A DNA stretch of 47,648 nucleotides, taken from Deltaproteobacteria bacterium (GTDB lineage Bacteria; Myxococcota_A; Polyangia; JAAYKL01). The DNA is taken from NCBI GenBank assembly GCA_016936575.1, contig JAFGXQ010000224.1, forward strand, positions 1 to 47,648. Direction: 5' to 3'. Both the position numbers and the translations under genes were made by a program. Below are positions 35,781-45,840 of the stretch, piece after piece (the first letter of the stretch is position 1; every line of letters starts with the position of its first letter). The notes beneath the pieces were generated by a model, which ran no database searches, was not told where the DNA came from, and saw only the letters and a list, made by a program, of their open reading frames with translations.

Positions 35781-37898
35781 TTAATTCACAGTAGCCGGAT
35801 GTTTTTTGTGGCTGAGACGCGCCTGCTCTTCAATGTTGGCGATTCGCGCCAGACTTGGAATATCCACAATTAGTGCGACATTCCCGTCGCCCATGATGGT
35901 TGCGCCGGAAACCCCCTGCACGTTTCGATACATGTGTCCAAGTGACTTAATCACCGTTTGATGGTCGCCGATTACCTTGTCCACCACCAGTCCGATGCGC
36001 GAGTCACCGGTTTCTACAACCACCGCTTCTTCGAGTATATCCACGCCCTGAGCAGCACCGAACACCTCACGCAGTCGAATAAACGGAACCAGCTCACCAC
36101 GTACTTGAAGCACATTGCGTGTTTTATCCATCGCCTTGCTCGAATCAGTCAATTCCAGACATTCCTCTACAGAGTTTACCGGAATTACGTATTTGTCGTG
36201 GTTTACCTCCACCAGTAGTCCGTCGATGATGGCCAGAGTAAGTGGAAGCGCCAGTTCGATAGTTGTGCCTTTTCCGAGTGTACTTTTTATCTCTACCGTT
36301 CCCCGCAGCGCTTCAATTTCTTTTTTTACGACATCCATACCCACGCCTCTCCCCGATACCTTGGAGACGATTTGCGCGGTGGAGAATCCCGGCGCCATGA
36401 TTAGATTGAAAATTTCTTTCTGGGACAACTCCGCGTCTTCTGTAATCAACCCCTTTTCAATCGCCTTCTTGCGAATCACATCGGGATGCAGTCCCTTGCC
36501 GTCATCTTCGATTGCGATGACCACCTTGGCGCCCCGATGAACTGCCGTCAGTCGGATTGTTCCATGTGCTTCTTTTCCAGCTTCGATTCTCGTTTTCGGC
36601 GATTCAATTCCATGGTCTATACTGTTTCGAATCAGGTGAACCAAGGGGTCTCCCAGTTTATCGAGAACGGTTTTGTCGAGTTCTGTCTCAGCACCGATGG
36701 TTTCAAGCTTAATTTCTTTTCCCAGATCATTGGAGAGGTCCCGAACGAGTCTTCGGAATTTGGCGAAAGTTGACCCAATGGGCATCATTCGCACGGAAAG
36801 GGCCACATCACGCAGTTCGCTGATGAGTCTTTCTATTTCTTCTACCGGTGACTGAAGCGCGTGGTTGTTAACGGATTTTGAGACGGCGCTGAGCTGCGCC
36901 TGGACAATTACCAATTCTCCCACCAGATTGACGAGTGAATCGAGTTTTTCCGAAGCCACTCGAATGGACTCCTGCGAAGTGGATTGCTTTCGCTGTGCCA
37001 ACGTCTGCTGTTCAACCAGTGCGGATTTCAACTTCTGTTTGGACACGCCGCCGCTGGTGGTCAGCAAATCGCCGATTTTGGGTTGTTGGTTGAGCGCTTC
37101 CGTGATTTTTTCGGCAGTGGTGTCACCCTTGTGGACAAGGATTTCGCCGACTTTGGGAATTTCATCTTTCTCGTCAGTTATATCGTCAATACGCACATCG
37201 CACTCGTCTTCAACAAAAATGAACACGTCTCGCACCGCATTTTCATCAAAGTCGGTAAAGAGAATGACATCCCAGTTCAGATAACAACTCTCGGGTTTGA
37301 GCGCTTTCAAATCGGGAACGTCATCCGTGAAAACCGTGACCGTGCATTCGCCCATTTCTCTCAGTTCCTCCAACAGCAGAGACGGGTCCATTCCAATGGA
37401 GAAGATGTTACTGTGCGGCTTGACGGAAACGCGAAAAACGGTTTCATGTTCAGCCACATTTTTGGGCACGATACTTTGTTGAACCAATTCACCAGGTTCA
37501 TGGTTTTTCAGTTTATTTGGAATCAACTCATTGACGCGTTTCACCAGCGCCTCTGTGGTACTTAACTTGACTGCAGGACCGCCCTGCGCCTGGGCCAGCA
37601 TCGCTTTGATATGATCTCGTGCGGCAAGAATTACATCGATTAGCTTTGTGCTGACACGGAGCTTTCCCTCTCGTACGTAATCCAATGCGGTTTCAACGTG
37701 ATGTGTGAACGCCGAAATATCATCGAAACCGAACATCGCGCCTGAGCCTTTTATTGTATGCATCGCTCGGAACAGCCGGTTCACCGCATCGGCGTTTTCG
37801 GGGTCGGACTCAATATCCAATACGCATTCTTCCACTTCTGCCAGAAGGTCTTCCGCTTCTTGAATGAATGTCTCTTTGAAATTGTGAGGCGTGCTCAT
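35781..37898 (-). CDS. cheA: chemotaxis histidine kinase CheA
   Basis: Kinase that phosphorylates CheY and CheB. The 705 residues show P1 with His47 in [14 protein letters not shown], and a P2-like domain (about 150-240). Then comes an unusual linker (249-298) of two G-E-I-L/G-D-L-L repeats, like the N-terminal domain of type II secretion ATPases. P3 dimerisation helices follow (from [14 protein letters not shown]), then the P4 ATPase with N-box [12 protein letters not shown] (421-432), [10 protein letters not shown] and GRGVGMDVV, and the P5 CheW-like end. I chose ATG 37898 because GGAAAGG lies 7 nt upstream, giving the normal P1 start. It lies 25 nt after cheY. Confidence 0.96.
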   Translation of the reverse strand: MSTPHNFKETFIQEAEDLLAEVEECVLDIESDPENADAVNRLFRAMHTIKGSGAMFGFDDISAFTHHVETALDYVREGKLRVSTKLIDVILAARDHIKAMLAQAQGGPAVKLSTTEALVKRVNELIPNKLKNHEPGELVQQSIVPKNVAEHETVFRVSVKPHSNIFSIGMDPSLLLEELREMGECTVTVFTDDVPDLKALKPESCYLNWDVILFTDFDENAVRDVFIFVEDECDVRIDDITDEKDEIPKVGEILVHKGDTTAEKITEALNQQPKIGDLLTTSGGVSKQKLKSALVEQQTLAQRKQSTSQESIRVASEKLDSLVNLVGELVIVQAQLSAVSKSVNNHALQSPVEEIERLISELRDVALSVRMMPIGSTFAKFRRLVRDLSNDLGKEIKLETIGAETELDKTVLDKLGDPLVHLIRNSIDHGIESPKTRIEAGKEAHGTIRLTAVHRGAKVVIAIEDDGKGLHPDVIRKKAIEKGLITEDAELSQKEIFNLIMAPGFSTAQIVSKVSGRGVGMDVVKKEIEALRGTVEIKSTLGKGTTIELALPLTLAIIDGLLVEVNHDKYVIPVNSVEECLELTDSSKAMDKTRNVLQVRGELVPFIRLREVFGAAQGVDILEEAVVVETGDSRIGLVVDKVIGDHQTVIKSLGHMYRNVQGVSGATIMGDGNVALIVDIPSLARIANIEEQARLSHKKHPATVN

Positions 37899-37923
37899 TA
37901 TTGTGCCTTTCCACAAGTCTCGC

Positions 37924-38289
37924 TTATCGCAATACTTTTTTGATAACGCTGATTAGTTGAGGGGGCTGGAACGGCTTCACCAGCCAGCCGGTCGCACCGG
38001 CGTTCTTGCCCTGTTTTTTCTTTTCTGCATCCGATTCCGTCGTGAGCATGATGATGGGGATAAATTTGTATTTATCTTTTCCCCGTATCGCCTCAATCAA
38101 CTCCAGACCGTTCATATTCGGCATATTTAAATCGGTGATGAGCATGTCAATATTTGCGGTTTCGGCTTTCTTGAGCGCGTCTTGGCCGTCTTCAGCTTCT
38201 ATCACATCATATCCGGCTTGTTTCAGCGTGAAGGTGATCATCTGTCGCATGCTCGCAGAGTCGTCTGCTGTCATGATTGTTTTCGCCAT
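37924..38289 (-). CDS. cheY: chemotaxis response regulator CheY
   Basis: A single-domain receiver of 121 residues that carries the phosphoryl signal to the flagellar motor. The acidic pocket is ADD (8-10), the phosphoacceptor is Asp53 in ITDLNMPNMNG, the switch Thr is at 83/84 in IIMLTTES, and the conserved Lys105 is in WLVKPF. GAGG lies 7 nt upstream of the ATG and overlaps the stop of the STAS gene. Confidence 0.95.
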   Translation of the reverse strand: MAKTIMTADDSASMRQMITFTLKQAGYDVIEAEDGQDALKKAETANIDMLITDLNMPNMNGLELIEAIRGKDKYKFIPIIMLTTESDAEKKKQGKNAGATGWLVKPFQPPQLISVIKKVLR

Positions 38290-38297
38290 TCGTTACC

Positions 38298-38582
38298 TCA
38301 TAGCTCGGTGGTTAAATAATTCGCCATATCGTCAATTCCGACACTCTGAAATGCTGCAGTCACCGCGTCGGGGACATCATCGAAACTGATTTTTTTATTC
38401 GAGCGGATTGCACTTTTTTGAAGAGAAATAATCAGCTGCACACCGGATGTGTCGCAGTCTTCGACTTTCTGCAGATTTACATTCAGTTCTTCGGGTTCGA
38501 CCGTCAGGTTTTCCTGAAGCATCTGGGCGCATTTGAGAATATTCGAGATCGTTAATGAATCCTTTATCTGAATGTTCGTCAT
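38298..38582 (-). CDS. STAS-domain protein heading che operon
   Basis: A 94-residue protein with the anti-sigma-factor-antagonist (STAS) fold pattern: strand LTISNILKCAQML, then VNLQKVEDCDTSGVQLI, where the D-T-S-G motif offers the usual phosphorylatable Ser/Thr, and the C-terminal helix FQSVGIDDM. STAS proteins are found at the head of che operons in other bacteria. It may connect chemotaxis to a Ser/Thr kinase or partner switch, none of which is in the window. I chose ATG 38582 because AAGGAG precedes it; an in-frame ATG 31 codons upstream would add a basic segment that does not look like STAS. Confidence 0.88.
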   Translation of the reverse strand: MTNIQIKDSLTISNILKCAQMLQENLTVEPEELNVNLQKVEDCDTSGVQLIISLQKSAIRSNKKISFDDVPDAVTAAFQSVGIDDMANYLTTEL

Positions 38583-38617
38583 GAAAACTCCTTGTAAATG
38601 AACTCTTCGCAGTTTCT

Positions 38618-38629
38618 CTCTCGAGAGAG
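38618..38629. promoter_or_regulatory. Palindrome CTCTCGAGAGAG, che leader
   Basis: A perfect palindrome, extended to 14 bp (38616-38629), lies 35 bp upstream of the STAS start codon, probably within the operon leader. It differs by one base from the site at 38849-38860. The pairing of two such sites in one intergenic region suggests an operator, but no known regulator motif is recognised. Confidence 0.45.
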
Positions 38630-38766
38630 TGGTGCGTGAATGCTTGTTACGATTATGTACGGCGTGAACATGCAAAAACTTAATGGTTTTTGTTCAACGT
38701 TTTACCTTAATAATATAGCGTTCATTGTTTCTGCTTCCGTAATAAATCTGACCCCTTAAAATGGGG

Positions 38767-38794
38767 GTGACAATCGATGAAAATTCACTATAAT
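38767..38794 (+). promoter_or_regulatory. sigma-70-type promoter for MBL-CNB gene
   Basis: GTGACA (-35, five of six consensus bases, 38767-38772) and TATAAT (-10, perfect, 38789-38794) are separated by 16 nt. Transcription would begin near 38801 and give an 85-nt leader before the ATG at 38886. This is the clearest promoter in the window. Confidence 0.65.
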
Positions 38795-38848
38795 TAAATG
38801 AGATTCCGAAAAGATTACTTAGTAAGGGTCCGAATTGGTTGCCTTTTG

Positions 38849-38860
38849 CTCTCGAAAGAG
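38849..38860. promoter_or_regulatory. Palindrome CTCTCGAAAGAG, MBL-CNB leader
   Basis: An 11-of-12 copy of the site in the che leader. In RNA it could form a 5-bp hairpin GCTCT-CGAA-AGAGC (38848-38861) just before the ribosome-binding site. Its centre is 231 bp from that of the other site, close to 22 helical turns. Confidence 0.45.
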
Positions 38861-38885
38861 CGGAGTAGGGAAAGAAAGAGGCTAC

Positions 38886-41105
38886 ATGGATATAGCGCAG
38901 ATTGTCCCCGGATGTTTTCATTTACAGCATAAAGATTGTGCGGCGTTATTCGGCTCTCCCCCCGAGATATTGAAGTTTGTCTTGAAGGCGGAGCGCACCA
39001 TGCCGCAGGTGGTGATTTTGCCTGACGCCGCATATGTGAGCGGTGTCTCCCAGATCGCATTGGAGTTTTTGGCTTACTGGCATCTGTTTTTCGATCGAAA
39101 AAATCCCGACAAGCGATTTCGTGTGGTCGGTACCGCGGATATGTGCCGTCGCGCATGGGAAACCATGATGGTCACCTTATTCGGTCCGACGCGGGAGCAG
39201 ATGAAGTCGTGGAAAGTTTCGAAGAGCCGTATTTCAACGTTGTCTAAAATGACAGAATATATGGCAATTAAAGTCGATGACAAAACAATGAGCCTTGATG
39301 AGATGCTTGAATTCGAAATTTTTGAGTCCTCAGAATCCGGCGTTTCCCTATGCGACGGCGGGCCGGTGATTTTTCACGAAGGCGTCAATCGATATCGGGT
39401 GGTTCACGGGCGCAAAGAGCAAATCATTGATTTGAATTTTTCAGGCGAACAGATGCCGTTGATGATTGGGCCTGAGGCGCATCCCGAAATTCCGCAGATT
39501 TTCCGAATTAAATTATTGGGCACATACTCGGGGTTTGACACCGAGGGGCCCACCACCGGAATGGTGATGTGGATTAACTGTAACGGGTTTTTAGTGGACG
39601 GGCCGGTCGGAACGTCTGAATATCTGCGCCAGCTGGGGATTCCGAAATCTGATTTGGCGGGGGTGATTCTTTCTCACGTTCACGACGACCATTGCACCCT
39701 GATGGATATTATTTTATCCGAGCAAACGGCCAATATTATCACGACGCGTGAGATATATGAATCAATGCTGATAAAGATAAGTCACGTGCTTGGCGAGTCA
39801 ATTGATTCAATTCGCAACTATCTGACGTTCACAGAGGTGATTCCCGGGAAGCCGATTCGAATGTACGGCGCCACATGGGAGTTCTTTTATACGGTGCATT
39901 CCATTCCCACTATTGGCTTTCGCGTAACGGTACGGTCGCAGGAAGGCGAAGACTACACGATTGTTCACAGCAGCGATACTGCGGGATTTGCCAAACTTGA
40001 CGAAATGGCGGCGGCGGGTGCGATTACCGATGGAAAGCGCGATCGGATGAAACAGTTGGTGAAAGGGGGCGAAAAGTTGGTGATGATAGACGGTGGCGGA
40101 CCACCCATTCATGGTGACCCGGCCGACTATGACGATATTATTCGCAAGAACCCGCAGACGGATTTTCTGTTTTACCATGTGAACCCTGAACATGTGGACA
40201 CCGAAAAATATTCGGTCGCAACGCCGGGGTGGTCTAAAACCTATCTGGAGAGCAATACGTTGCCTCAGTCGCTGGTATTCAAGCTGCTCAAGACAATGAA
40301 CCTGCTCGATGTAACCGATTTGTTTTGGGTGAATGTTGTGTTTTCTCAGGGAGAAGTGCTGGAAGTCGGGCCCGGGGTGGAGGTGGTTTCTCAAGGACAA
40401 AAAGGGGACAGTTTCTATTTTATTCTATCCGGCAGTGGAGAGGTTCTGGAGCGGAGTGAAGGCGGACCGCGCGCAAATGCTGCGAAAAAGATTGCGCTAT
40501 TGGAGAGCGGCGATTTCTTCGGAGAAATGTCAATTATTCGCGACGCGCAGCGAAATGCAGCGTTTCGTACGTTGTCGGCATGCGTTCTGTTTCGATTGCC
40601 GGGAGACACGTTTCTGGAGTTTGTTGAAGCCAACGAATTGAAGGCGCGTTTTGAGCGGCTGTGGTTGTCGCGCGATTTTATTTCTCAGGTAAAACTATTT
40701 CGCAATCTTCACCCTCATGCCAAACACGAAATTTCGTTATTGGCCGAAGAGAAGGAATACGCCAAGGGAACGTATATATTGCGTCAGGGCGGAAAATCCG
40801 ATGATTTCTACATCATCACTTCCGGCGTCGCCGAAGTGGTGAAGCGTTCACGACGAGGAGAAACGGTTGAAGAAGAATTGCGCGTTGGGGATTTTTTCGG
40901 TGAAAATGTTGCGATGGGGTACAGTCATCGCCGCAATGCGTCTATTATTGCCAAAACCCGGCTTCAGGCGGTTCGCATTGCCGGTGCTGATCTTCGGCGC
41001 ATCGCTGAGAACGCACCGGTGCTGATTCACGAACTTCACCTCGTGATGCGCGAACGAGGTATGACCGATATTCCCTCCAACCCAAGGGAAAGCACAGGGT
41101 TCTGA
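38886..41105 (+). CDS. MBL-fold hydrolase with two cNMP-binding domains
   Basis: A 739-residue fusion. An N-terminal region of unknown fold (about 1-205) is followed by a metallo-beta-lactamase domain (about 206-460) with metal motif SHVHDDH (263-269), a further site in VHSSDT and YHVNPEH. Two cyclic-nucleotide-binding domains follow (about 495-600 and 620-725), each with a phosphate-cassette-like segment (FFGEMSIIRDAQRNA and FFGENVAMGYSHRRNA). The MBL residues fit a hydrolase. I recall MBL proteins with CNB domains being described as cyclic-nucleotide phosphodiesterases; that identity here is inference. I chose ATG 38886 because GAGG lies 5 nt upstream and a promoter is at 38767-38794. Confidence 0.85.
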   Translation: MDIAQIVPGCFHLQHKDCAALFGSPPEILKFVLKAERTMPQVVILPDAAYVSGVSQIALEFLAYWHLFFDRKNPDKRFRVVGTADMCRRAWETMMVTLFGPTREQMKSWKVSKSRISTLSKMTEYMAIKVDDKTMSLDEMLEFEIFESSESGVSLCDGGPVIFHEGVNRYRVVHGRKEQIIDLNFSGEQMPLMIGPEAHPEIPQIFRIKLLGTYSGFDTEGPTTGMVMWINCNGFLVDGPVGTSEYLRQLGIPKSDLAGVILSHVHDDHCTLMDIILSEQTANIITTREIYESMLIKISHVLGESIDSIRNYLTFTEVIPGKPIRMYGATWEFFYTVHSIPTIGFRVTVRSQEGEDYTIVHSSDTAGFAKLDEMAAAGAITDGKRDRMKQLVKGGEKLVMIDGGGPPIHGDPADYDDIIRKNPQTDFLFYHVNPEHVDTEKYSVATPGWSKTYLESNTLPQSLVFKLLKTMNLLDVTDLFWVNVVFSQGEVLEVGPGVEVVSQGQKGDSFYFILSGSGEVLERSEGGPRANAAKKIALLESGDFFGEMSIIRDAQRNAAFRTLSACVLFRLPGDTFLEFVEANELKARFERLWLSRDFISQVKLFRNLHPHAKHEISLLAEEKEYAKGTYILRQGGKSDDFYIITSGVAEVVKRSRRGETVEEELRVGDFFGENVAMGYSHRRNASIIAKTRLQAVRIAGADLRRIAENAPVLIHELHLVMRERGMTDIPSNPRESTGF

Positions 41106-41109
41106 CACT

Positions 41110-41967
41110 GTGGCAACAAAGGAATACGAGACGGCGAACCGTTCAGGAAACCGTTTGACGCGAATATTGCTGTCGACTCTGGCGGCGGTGGGCGGCGGGT
41201 ACCTATTGATTTGCACCGCGGTCTATATGTTTCAGAACCGCATGGTATATCATCCCTTGGCTGAATTGACGCAGACACCGAGCGATTGGGGAATTCCGTA
41301 TGAAAATGTACATTTTCAGGCAGATGACGGCGTTCGGTTGAACGGATGGTTTCTTCCTGGGCGCAGCGGTGCGCCGACGGTGTTGTTCTGCCATGGGAAT
41401 GCGGGTAACATGTCTGGACGTGAGGCGATATTGACGATTCTGCACGAATTGGGTGCAGCGGTGTTTATTTTCGATTATCGTGGCTACGGCAACAGTGAGG
41501 GAAGCCCATCGGAGATTGGAACGGTGCTGGATGTTCAGGCCGCGTGGCGGGTGCTGACCGAAGAGCGGGGGATTGCACCGAATGATATCATACTGTTCGG
41601 AAGGTCGCTCGGCGGTGGCGTGGCCAGTCACCTGGCATCGTCGGTTCAATGCCGCGGGTTGGTGTTGATGTCGACGTTTACTTCTCTGCCGCAGGTGGGG
41701 CAGCAGGCGTATCCGTTTTTACCCATTAAATTGCTGTCCAGATATGAATACCCCAACCAGCGTATTATTCGGTCGCTGCGCATTCCGGTGCTCATCTTTC
41801 ATGGAAAAGGGGATGAAGTGATTCCGTATGCGCACGGCAGGTCCCTATGGTTATCAGCGCATCCTCCGAAGCGTTTTGTGGAATTGAAGGGCGGACACAA
41901 CGATGCGGTAATCGCTTCTCAGATCGAAATAAAAACGGCATTACGCGTTTTTTTATATGAACGATAA
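41110..41967 (+). CDS. membrane-anchored alpha/beta hydrolase (GTG start)
   Basis: A 285-residue serine hydrolase of the COG1073/Bem46-like type. One N-terminal TM helix (about 19-40) is followed by the alpha/beta fold. Motifs: FCHGNAGNMSG (oxyanion region), DYRGYGNSEG, nucleophile elbow GRSLGGG, acid in HGKGDEVIPY, and His in GGHNDAV. The start is GTG 4 nt after the stop of the previous gene, so the two are probably co-transcribed. No natural substrate can be inferred; lipid or ester hydrolysis at the inner membrane is likely. Confidence 0.88.
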   Translation: MATKEYETANRSGNRLTRILLSTLAAVGGGYLLICTAVYMFQNRMVYHPLAELTQTPSDWGIPYENVHFQADDGVRLNGWFLPGRSGAPTVLFCHGNAGNMSGREAILTILHELGAAVFIFDYRGYGNSEGSPSEIGTVLDVQAAWRVLTEERGIAPNDIILFGRSLGGGVASHLASSVQCRGLVLMSTFTSLPQVGQQAYPFLPIKLLSRYEYPNQRIIRSLRIPVLIFHGKGDEVIPYAHGRSLWLSAHPPKRFVELKGGHNDAVIASQIEIKTALRVFLYER

Positions 41968-42112
41968 TTTCCGTCATAATCTCTGGGGGAACGACTGTTT
42001 TGGGCGTGCTTTTTTTTAAAAAATGTAGAGCCTTCAAAAATTTGTATGATAATAAGCATCAAACCTTTTTTGACATTTTCATGAAGAAAAATTTTTATAG
42101 AAGTTGGTGTTC

Positions 42113-44347
42113 ATGCAGAAGTTAGTGCGTTTGGCGTTACTCGTGGCGTTGTGCGGATCGGTATCCGGCGCGGCGGTGGGCGTGGTGGAAGGGGCTGTGG
42201 GAAGTGGCGATACAACCGGTAGGTCGATGCTGTTCGCGATAGGGGTGTTGGTTCCGGTCGGAATGGTTTCATTCGGACTGTTGGCTGTATTGTCCTGGTT
42301 GTTGCCGGAAGACAAGCGGCCGACCCGTTGGTGGAATATATTAGCTAATGAGAACCCACGGCTTTTCGCCAACCTGGTATCTTTGGGTTCTGCGTCGATT
42401 ATTGCACTGCCGCTGTTCTACAAACTGAACCTGCTGTTCATGACTCAATTTCATCATATGGGACTGGCTGCGTTCGCGTTGATGACAACGGCCATTGTTA
42501 TCGGTCTGGTTATTGGGTTGATGGTTTCCAAAGGAGCCGATATGATTGAATGGAGCATCAATCGGTTTTCTTTGCAGCATCATTGGGGAACGCGTCCGGT
42601 TGTTGGGGGAGGGGCATTGCTTTTTTTGATGGTAATGCTGCTGATACACGGGTACGCGGCTGCCGCGGACGGCAAGGGGGCTCCCATGGGATTCATGAGT
42701 CTTTTAAAGTTGGAGGGATTGGGAGCGGCGCCGTTGGTTTCACTAATACTGATGCTGATTTTTTCCAGCGTGTTGTACATGCTTCTATATCGTCGGGACT
42801 GGGACATTCGGGTAATGGCCGGAATTGCTTTAATTTGTTTGATAGGCGCACCGCTTATGGCGTACGGCGTTTCAGCGTCCAATACCGCCTGTGTTGATCA
42901 AGTGAATGATGCGGCGGGGTTGGCGAATGTGAGCGGCAAGGTGATTCGAAAGTTGGGCGACGGCGACGGAGATGGACATTCCCGCTGGTTTGGAGGCCGG
43001 GATTGCAATGATTCGAACGCGAAAATATTTCCGGGCGCGGTTGAAATTCCAGATAATCAGATCGATGAGGATTGTTCCGGGGAGGATTTGAATCTCGCCG
43101 CGCTGAAAAAACGAGTCAAGACGGATACCGTCAAACCCACGGAATTGAAGCGTCCACCTTTGCCCGAGGATTTGTCTGTGTTGCTGATCACGGTGGATGC
43201 ACTGCGGGCGGATGCGGTCGGCTTTATGGGACAGGAGCGACCGGTGACTCCAAATCTGGATGCACTGATGAAGGACGGTGTGATCTACGAAAATGCGTAT
43301 TCTGTTAGTTCCTACACGTCCCAGTCGATTCCCGCCATGATGACCGGAAAATATCCGAGCGAATTGGAGCGTACCGACCACCAGAAAACCCGCTACAGCT
43401 TGCGCGAATCATTCGCGGCGGAAAAAATCTGTAACGATGAGGTGATGTGCGGTGGACTGCTGAGTCATTTCTTGTTTCGGGAATTCTACGGGTGGCATCA
43501 GGGTTTCCAGCATTGGGAGATTGTGAATGGATTTCCCAAGGATGCGCCCAGCACTGCTGAAATGACTACTTCTCCAGACGTGACGCGCATAGCGCTTGAT
43601 TGGATGAGCAATCCGAAAAATACCGAAGGTCGGTTTTTTATGTGGGTTCACTACATGGACCCCCATGGCGACTATATTTTTCACAAGGGTTTTAAAAAAT
43701 TCGGGGACACCAGACGTGACGGATACGACCATGAAGTCCTGTATGCCGACTATCACATCGGAAAGCTGCTGAAGAAGTTTTATGAGATGGGTTTGAATAA
43801 ACGAACTCTGGTGATATTGACGGCAGATCACGGAGAGTCGTTTAATGAGCACGGCCGGTGGCTTCACGGGTATGAATTGTACGAGGAACTGATTCGAGTC
43901 CCCTTGGCTGTCACAGGTCCGGGGATTTTGCCGAAGCGAATTGAACGCCCCACCAGCGCCATTCATATGTATGCGACGCTGCTGGACTTGTTCGGCCGCG
44001 ATATTCCCGAGACCGGACATCATAGCAAAAGCTTACTTGCCGATTGGGTGCCCGGACAGCAGTTGGTGCTGCCCGACGTGGTGGCCGATTTGGCGGCGAA
44101 CGAAAAATATGAGCCTCGACGAACCCTGATTCACGACGGCTGGAAGCTGTATGTTCTCGAAAAATCCGGTGCCTATCGTTTGTTCAATCTGGCCGAGGCC
44201 GGTGAGATGATTTCTCACGATAAAGATCGCCCCGAACAGTTTCAGCGGATGAAAGATCTATACGACTTATTTGTGGCCACCGAGCTGCATCCGGTTCCTG
44301 CCGTATCCTATCAGGAAGGGGCCCTTTCCAAGTGGCCGACGAAATAG
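42113..44347 (+). CDS. seven-TM sulfatase-superfamily protein with MopE insert
   Basis: A 744-residue protein with about seven TM helices (residues 3-255), then a Cys-containing metal-binding segment (about 281-325: LGDGDGDGHSRW, GRDCNDSNAKIFPGA, IDEDCSG) of the MopE/thrombospondin-3-like type. A sulfatase-superfamily domain follows from 355: VDALRAD (metal), YTSQSIPAMMTG (401-412), and LTADHGESFNEHG (metal). The catalytic position is Thr402, not the Cys/Ser needed for formylglycine, so phospho- or phosphoethanolamine-type transfer is more likely than sulfate hydrolysis. The start is ATG 42113, although an in-frame TTG at 42104 is possible. A perfect TTGACA at 42070 lacks a good -10. Confidence 0.85.
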   Translation: MQKLVRLALLVALCGSVSGAAVGVVEGAVGSGDTTGRSMLFAIGVLVPVGMVSFGLLAVLSWLLPEDKRPTRWWNILANENPRLFANLVSLGSASIIALPLFYKLNLLFMTQFHHMGLAAFALMTTAIVIGLVIGLMVSKGADMIEWSINRFSLQHHWGTRPVVGGGALLFLMVMLLIHGYAAAADGKGAPMGFMSLLKLEGLGAAPLVSLILMLIFSSVLYMLLYRRDWDIRVMAGIALICLIGAPLMAYGVSASNTACVDQVNDAAGLANVSGKVIRKLGDGDGDGHSRWFGGRDCNDSNAKIFPGAVEIPDNQIDEDCSGEDLNLAALKKRVKTDTVKPTELKRPPLPEDLSVLLITVDALRADAVGFMGQERPVTPNLDALMKDGVIYENAYSVSSYTSQSIPAMMTGKYPSELERTDHQKTRYSLRESFAAEKICNDEVMCGGLLSHFLFREFYGWHQGFQHWEIVNGFPKDAPSTAEMTTSPDVTRIALDWMSNPKNTEGRFFMWVHYMDPHGDYIFHKGFKKFGDTRRDGYDHEVLYADYHIGKLLKKFYEMGLNKRTLVILTADHGESFNEHGRWLHGYELYEELIRVPLAVTGPGILPKRIERPTSAIHMYATLLDLFGRDIPETGHHSKSLLADWVPGQQLVLPDVVADLAANEKYEPRRTLIHDGWKLYVLEKSGAYRLFNLAEAGEMISHDKDRPEQFQRMKDLYDLFVATELHPVPAVSYQEGALSKWPTK

Positions 44348-44413
44348 TCGTTTTCGCGGACTGCTCCCCGAATGATTTCTTCGATTTTTTTTTTAACTGA
44401 GGTATATTTGTAA

Positions 44414-45784
<1,371 letters not shown>

Positions 45785-45840
45785 TCGGGAGGCTGTCCCG
45801 GAGGCGGTTGGCTTTCGTGTTATAGAGGGGAGAATCGGTT

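Larger units (their letters stand above)
38583..38885. other. Divergent regulatory region, che operon / MBL-CNB gene
   Basis: A 303-nt gap between divergent transcription units. It contains a strong plus-strand sigma-70 promoter and two near-identical palindromes (listed separately). An inverted repeat ACCCC-N8-GGGGT lies immediately upstream of the plus-strand -35 box. I could not assign the che operon promoter on the minus strand, and I see no FliA-type or sigma-54-type consensus. Confidence 0.6.

Noticed and set aside
42070..42099. Promoter for the sulfatase-like gene (perfect TTGACA)
   Set aside because: No hexamer close to TATAAT occurs at 15-19 nt spacing, and transcription would start only a few bases before the ATG.
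42081..42125. 14-codon leader peptide overlapping the sulfatase-like start
   Set aside because: No ribosome-binding site or run of regulatory codons; a frame this short is expected by chance.
42113..44347. True sulfatase acting on a sulfated capsule
   Set aside because: The C/S-x-P-x-R formylglycine motif is absent; the aligned residue is Thr402.
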